The position numbers and the translations under genes were made by a program. This document shows, piece after piece, positions 5,400 through 8,875 of a DNA stretch of 8,875 nucleotides; within the stretch, counting starts at the first letter, position 1, and the number at the start of each line of letters is the position of its first letter. The notes under the pieces are model-generated. The model had not been told where the DNA came from, ran no database searches, and saw nothing but the letters and a program-made list of their open reading frames with translations. Origin of the DNA: Chloroflexota bacterium (lineage in GTDB: Bacteria; Chloroflexota; Dehalococcoidia; SM23-28-2; RBG-16-64-32); contig JACPQO010000050.1 in assembly GCA_016190405.1 (NCBI GenBank), positions 1 to 8,875 of the forward strand, in the 5' to 3' direction.

Positions 5400-8159
5400 A
5401 TGGCGGGCCGCTGGAGGGATGGTTGCGGCGTGAAATATTGGGCTGCGTTGCTCTTGGGCCTGCTGGCGCTGGCGGCGCTGGTGGTCGTGGCGATGGGCAC
5501 CCGCCAGATCGCCTTCCAACAGGCAGACTCCGTTGCCCGGGCCCTAGAGGCTGGCAGCACGCTCGGTTCAGGCCAAGAGCAGAGCGAAGCGGACCTTGCG
5601 GGGGCGATCCTGGCTGTCCGAAACGAGCAGTCCAGCCAGCCACCAGGCGAGGACTTCGTTCCCGGCGAGCTGGTGGTCAAGTTCAGGCCGGGCGTCTCGG
5701 CGGCACATAGAGCAGGGACTGTCGCAGCCGAAGGAGCGACTCTGGTGCGCCACCTCCTCTTGCCGGGCTATGCCCTCGTTCGCGTGCCGCCAGGGCAGGA
5801 GCAGGAGTTCCTCGCCCGCCTGGAGGCGGACCCCAGGGTTGAGCTGGCCGAGCGAAACGGCATCATGCGGGTAGCCTTCGTGCCGAACGATACGTACTAC
5901 TCCTACCAGTGGCACCTGCCGCAGATTCAGATGGAGCAGGCCTGGGACGCGGCCAACGGCTCCGGAGTGGTGGTGGCCGTGATCGATACAGGCGTGGCGT
6001 ATGAGAACTATGGTAGCTTCGCGCGGGCTCCTGACCTGGCTGGTACGTCGTTCACGGCCGGCTACGACTTTGTGAACAATGATGCCCACCCCAACGATGA
6101 CGTTGGCCACGGCACGCACGTGACCGGGACCATCGCTCAAACCACCAACAACAGCCTGGGCGTGGCGGGGGTAGCCTACGCGGCCACGATCATGCCCGTG
6201 AAGGTGCTCGACAGTGCGGGCTCCGGCTCGGTCGCCGACGTAGCCGACGGCATCATGTGGGCCACGAATAACGGGGCCGACGTCATCAACCTTAGCCTGG
6301 GAGGGCCCCACTCTTCAGTCCAAGAGACAGCGATCAACTACGCGCTGAGCAACGGCGTGGTCGTGGTTGCCGCGGCTGGCAACGCCAACGCTTCCAGTCT
6401 GGATTGCCCGGCCTGCTACCCCGGCGTCATCGCCGTGGGGGCGACCGACTACAACCGAAACCGTGCCCCTTACTCGAGTTACGGATGTGGCCGCGGCGGC
6501 CACTGTCTGGACCTCGTGGCTCCTGGCGGAAACACCAGCGTCGATCTGAACGGCGACGGGTTCGCTGACGGCGTGCTCCAGCAGACGTTCCAGTTCGCCT
6601 GTAGCGGCGGATCGCCGAACTTCACCACATTCGCCTACTGCTTCTGGCAGGGCACGTCTATGGCCTCCCCGCACGTGGCGGGTGCCGCGGCGCTGCTGCT
6701 CGACGCCAACTCTAGCCTTACGGTCCAGCAGGTGGGGGACTGCCTGAGAAGCACAGCACTGGACCGGGGAGCACCTGGCTACGACACCGGGTACGGTTAT
6801 GGGCTCATCCAGGTTAGGAGCGCCCTGAACTCTTGCGGCGTGCCGGCCACGCCCACGCCCACGCCTACGCTTACCCCCACGCCCACGCCTACTGCCACGC
6901 CTACGCCCACGCCGACGCCCAGCCCAACGCCAACGCCCACTCCCACTCCAAGCCCCACAGCCACTCCAACTCCCACTCCTACGCCCACGGCAACGCCGAC
7001 TCAGACCCCGACCATCGCCTGCAATGTCCTTCCGGCCCCCCTGTCCATCCCGGACGACAACGTTGTAGGAATCAGCGACACGATCACCGTCTCAAGTGGG
7101 GGAACGGTCACCGACCTCGATATCTGCCTGGACGTGACTCACACATGGGTCGGAGACCTGGTCGTCAGCCTGACGCACCAGGAGACGGGCACGACCGTGA
7201 CACTCATAGACCGTCCGGGAAGTCCGGCCATCGGCCCGTTTGGGTGTAGTGGCGACGACATTCTCGCCATTCTGGACGATGAGGCCGCCTCTACAGTCGA
7301 GAACCAATGCCTCGGGAGTACGCCTACAATCTTCGGGACGTTCAGACCCAACAATCCGCTTTCTGCCTTCGACGGGGCGAGCGTTACCGGGCACTGGACG
7401 CTGAATGTCTCAGACCGAGCGGGCGCGGACACAGGGACCCTTAATGGTTGGTCGATGACCACTACGCTCAGTACCCCGTCGCCTACGCTTACCCCCACAC
7501 CCACTCCCACGGCCACTCCAACCCCCACGGCCACTCCAACGCCAACGCCTACTGCCACTCCAACCGCCACGGTGACTCTCACACCCACAGACACAGCCAC
7601 GCCGACAGAAACCCCGACGCCCACGCCGACCCCAACACCCACGGAAACCCCAGCGCCCACGCCGACGCCCACACCAACGCCCACACCAACGCCCACACCA
7701 ACGCCAACGGATACGCCAACACCAACGCCCACACCGACGCCGACCGAGACCCCAACCCCGACGCCAACCACCATCGACTCGGACGGCGATGGAATCCCGG
7801 ATATCTCCGACAACTGTCCAGCGTGGTTCAACCCAACTCAGGCGCTCCCTCCCTGGTTCATCCCACCCGATGACCCCGACTGTGACGGCTGGAGCACCAC
7901 GGACGAGAACTTCATGGGCACCGACCCCAACCTGGCCTGCGGCGTGAACGCCTGGCCGCCCAACATCAACACAACCGGCGCTAGCGCCAACAAAGTCGAT
8001 ATCTTTGACCTGCAGGCGCTGGCCCCGCCGGTGTTCTTCAGTTCGGCGCCGGGCCCGCCGTACCAGACGCGGCTCGACCTGGCGCCATCCGGGAAGATCG
8101 ACATCCAAGACGTGCAAGGCATGCGCCCACCGGTCTTCTTCTACACCTGCACACCGTAG
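5400..8159 (+). CDS. Secreted multidomain subtilisin-like serine protease (S8) with P domain and dockerin-like tail
   Basis: This 919-residue protein is an exported peptidase that would cleave extracellular protein. Residues 12-33 ([22 protein letters not shown]) form a signal peptide or anchor. A subtilase prodomain ([13 protein letters not shown] onward, about 86-160) follows. The S8 domain (about 163-478) carries Asp196 (VIDTG), His237 (HGTHVTG), oxyanion Asn328 (AAAGN) and Ser420 ([11 protein letters not shown]), so it looks active. A calcium loop DLNGDGFAD (382-390) lies inside. A Thr-Pro linker (481-538) leads to a P/Homo B domain (about 540-690; [29 protein letters not shown]). A second Thr-Pro linker (about 692-791) leads to a thrombospondin type 3-like loop [15 protein letters not shown] (793-807). 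The end (864-919) holds two similar units, [16 protein letters not shown] and [16 protein letters not shown]. There is no LPXTG motif. Several Cys residues suggest extracellular disulfides. Domain calls are firm; the role of the tail is unknown. Confidence 0.95.
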   Translation: MAGRWRDGCGVKYWAALLLGLLALAALVVVAMGTRQIAFQQADSVARALEAGSTLGSGQEQSEADLAGAILAVRNEQSSQPPGEDFVPGELVVKFRPGVSAAHRAGTVAAEGATLVRHLLLPGYALVRVPPGQEQEFLARLEADPRVELAERNGIMRVAFVPNDTYYSYQWHLPQIQMEQAWDAANGSGVVVAVIDTGVAYENYGSFARAPDLAGTSFTAGYDFVNNDAHPNDDVGHGTHVTGTIAQTTNNSLGVAGVAYAATIMPVKVLDSAGSGSVADVADGIMWATNNGADVINLSLGGPHSSVQETAINYALSNGVVVVAAAGNANASSLDCPACYPGVIAVGATDYNRNRAPYSSYGCGRGGHCLDLVAPGGNTSVDLNGDGFADGVLQQTFQFACSGGSPNFTTFAYCFWQGTSMASPHVAGAAALLLDANSSLTVQQVGDCLRSTALDRGAPGYDTGYGYGLIQVRSALNSCGVPATPTPTPTLTPTPTPTATPTPTPTPSPTPTPTPTPSPTATPTPTPTPTATPTQTPTIACNVLPAPLSIPDDNVVGISDTITVSSGGTVTDLDICLDVTHTWVGDLVVSLTHQETGTTVTLIDRPGSPAIGPFGCSGDDILAILDDEAASTVENQCLGSTPTIFGTFRPNNPLSAFDGASVTGHWTLNVSDRAGADTGTLNGWSMTTTLSTPSPTLTPTPTPTATPTPTATPTPTPTATPTATVTLTPTDTATPTETPTPTPTPTPTETPAPTPTPTPTPTPTPTPTPTDTPTPTPTPTPTETPTPTPTTIDSDGDGIPDISDNCPAWFNPTQALPPWFIPPDDPDCDGWSTTDENFMGTDPNLACGVNAWPPNINTTGASANKVDIFDLQALAPPVFFSSAPGPPYQTRLDLAPSGKIDIQDVQGMRPPVFFYTCTP
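6843..7013 (+). repeat. First Thr-Pro linker-coding repeat
   Basis: Degenerate ACN-CCN hexamers encode a Thr-Pro linker with occasional Ala, Ser, Leu and Gln, joining the S8 domain to the P domain. Such linkers are extended and protease-resistant. The stretch at 6862-6880 is identical over 19 bases to 7480-7498 in the second linker. Confidence 0.9.
7476..7772 (+). repeat. Second Thr-Pro linker-coding repeat
   Basis: About 100 codons encode Thr-Pro repeats with scattered Ala, Val, Asp and Glu (ATP, DTP, ETP). A 12-base unit, ACACCAACGCCC, is exactly repeated at 7671-7682 and 7683-7694, with a third copy differing at the last base. The linker separates the P domain from the calcium-binding tail. 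Confidence 0.9.
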
Positions 8160-8176
8160 GGGACGCCGTGGGAGCC

Positions 8177-8217
8177 CTCACCCCCAACCCCTCTCCCGTG
8201 CGCGGGAGAGGGGTGAG
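8177..8217. terminator. Strong hairpin between protease and kinase genes, possible bidirectional terminator
   Basis: CCCCTCTCCCG (8188-8198) and CGGGAGAGGGG (8203-8213) form a perfect 11-bp stem around TGCG. Outer CTCA (8177-8180) can pair with TGAG (8214-8217). It begins 17 bases after the protease stop and lies between convergent genes, fitting a transcription end for either. No T-run follows, so it may instead be a dispersed repeat: from memory, similar 'CTCACCCC..CCTCTCCC' units are common in GC-rich bacteria. Confidence 0.5.
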
Positions 8218-8247
8218 CCGCGGGTCGGGCTGAGGGCGCAGCGAGCC

Positions 8248-8294
8248 GCGCCCCTACGTCCGTATCGCTCGTAGGGGCGCCCCTTGGGGCGCCC
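8248..8294. repeat. Overlapping inverted repeats able to form alternative hairpins
   Basis: GCGCCCCTACG (8248-8258) pairs perfectly with CGTAGGGGCGC (8270-8280), 11 bp with an 11-base loop. Alternatively GGGCGCCCC (8275-8283) pairs with GGGGCGCCC (8286-8294) around TT. The two structures share bases 8275-8280 and so exclude each other. Confidence 0.65.
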
Positions 8295-8342
8295 GTGGCG
8301 GGGATTGGGTGCAGCGTCACGCCTGAGGCGGATCAGCCTCTG

Positions 8343-8362
8343 GCCGAAGCCTGCGCTTCGGC
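8343..8362. repeat. Inverted repeat near the histidine kinase 3' end
   Basis: GCCGAAGC (8343-8350), loop CTGC, GCTTCGGC (8355-8362) give a perfect 8-bp stem. It lies 25 bases beyond the minus-strand kinase stop and could end that transcript. No T-run follows it on the minus strand. Confidence 0.45.
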
Positions 8363-8386
8363 GAGGGGGCGCAGCGAGCCGCGCGG

Positions 8387-8875
8387 CTACTGGGAGGCGG
8401 CGCGGGAGGCGAGGGGGCGCTCGGCGGCGGGGTCGTGGGCCGGGAGGGCCACGCAGAAGATGCTGCCCTGGCCGTCGCCGGCGCTCTCCACCCAGATGCG
8501 GCCGCTGTGCAGCTCCACCAGGGACTTGGCGATGGCCAGCCCCAGGCCCAGGCCGGAGCGGTCGCCGCGGTAGAAGGGCTCGAAGATGACCTCGCGGTCC
8601 TGGGCGGCCACGCCGGGGCCGGAGTCCCGCACGCTGATGATGACCTCGCCGCCTTCGGTGCGGCTGCTGACCACGATGTGGCCGCCGGCGGGGCTGTAGC
8701 GCTGGGCGTTGGACAGCAGGTTGATGAGCACCTGTTCGAAGCGCAGGCGGTCTACCAGGACGAGGGTCTCCGGGGCGCCCAGCCGCACGTCCAGGGTCTG
8801 GTGTTTGGCGGCGACGAGCGGCTGGATGATGGCTGCAGCGCTGGCGACGACGTCACTCAGGGGCACCGGGTCCAG
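8387..8875 (-). CDS. Sensor histidine kinase, C-terminal part (cut by window edge)
   Basis: The visible 162 residues are the HATPase domain of a two-component sensor kinase, which binds ATP and phosphorylates a His in the preceding dimerisation domain. That domain and any sensor lie beyond the window. The N box is FEQVLINLLSNAQRYSP, G1 is DSGPGV, the F box is FEPFYR and G2 is GLGLGLAIAKSLVELHSG. A final strand (GSIFCVALP) and a short tail follow. The frame is open to the last base (reading LDPVPLSDVV at the edge), so the start is outside. No partner response regulator is visible. The end is TAG at 8389-8387. Confidence 0.93.
   Translation of the reverse strand: MDPVPLSDVVASAAAIIQPLVAAKHQTLDVRLGAPETLVLVDRLRFEQVLINLLSNAQRYSPAGGHIVVSSRTEGGEVIISVRDSGPGVAAQDREVIFEPFYRGDRSGLGLGLAIAKSLVELHSGRIWVESAGDGQGSIFCVALPAHDPAAERPLASRAASQ

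Larger units (their letters stand above)
8234..8384. repeat. 18-base direct repeat pair flanking a palindrome cluster
   Basis: GGGCGCAGCGAGCCGCGC occurs at 8234-8251 and again at 8367-8384. Between the copies lie three inverted repeats. The arrangement looks like a mosaic of mobile or REP-like intergenic units. No gene is supported between 8160 and 8386. Confidence 0.65.

Noticed and set aside
7139..8117. Minus-strand frames rich in Gly-Val repeats
   Set aside because: They are the complement of Thr-Pro linker codons and have no independent support.

Overview
The window is GC-rich bacterial chromosomal DNA, 8875 bases, with short intergenic gaps and genes on both strands. It best fits an uncultured Chloroflexota-type bacterium (Dehalococcoidia or a relative). 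That is inference from style, not proof. The pointers are dispersed intergenic repeats of a kind I associate with such genomes (the 'TCTTTCGTTTCGCTCAGGATGA' type and the 'CCCTTCGACAGGGCTCAGGG' type), a large secreted protease with Thr-Pro linkers, and a recF gene standing outside a dnaA-dnaN cluster.

Layout. Minus strand, 1447 to 72: a methylmalonyl-CoA-epimerase-like VOC protein followed, with a 4-base GTGA overlap, by an alpha/beta hydrolase. Two dispersed repeats lie exactly where the hydrolase N-terminus should be encoded, so its start is uncertain. Minus strand, 3106 to 1566: a compact two-gene cassette of a DNA methyltransferase (motif I, then an HPPY motif IV) and a small PD-(D/E)XK-type nuclease, coupled by a TTGA stop/start overlap. 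This is probably a type II restriction-modification system, and it looks less GC-rich than its surroundings. Plus strand, 3132 to 4070: a diacylglycerol/lipid kinase of the YegS/BmrU type, only 25 bases from the methyltransferase start. Minus strand, 5238 to 4045: RecF, overlapping the kinase tail to tail by 26 bases and apparently expressed from a leaderless mRNA (TATAAT 6 bases before its ATG). Between recF and the next gene lie eight tandem heptamers. Plus strand, 5400 to 8159: a 919-residue secreted subtilase with prodomain, S8 catalytic domain, Thr-Pro linker, P/Homo B domain, second Thr-Pro linker, a thrombospondin type 3-like calcium loop and a duplicated dockerin-like tail ending in PPVFF. 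It has a good promoter and Shine-Dalgarno site. From 8160 to 8386 is a gap full of inverted and direct repeats. Minus strand, 8387 to the edge: the C-terminal ATPase part of a sensor histidine kinase, cut by the window.

How the genes work together: only two pairs look functionally linked by position (epimerase with hydrolase, methyltransferase with nuclease). The rest are single-gene units. The least explained items are the C-terminal PPVFF module of the protease, the heptamer array in the recF/protease promoter region, and the unusual catalytic motifs of the restriction-modification pair.
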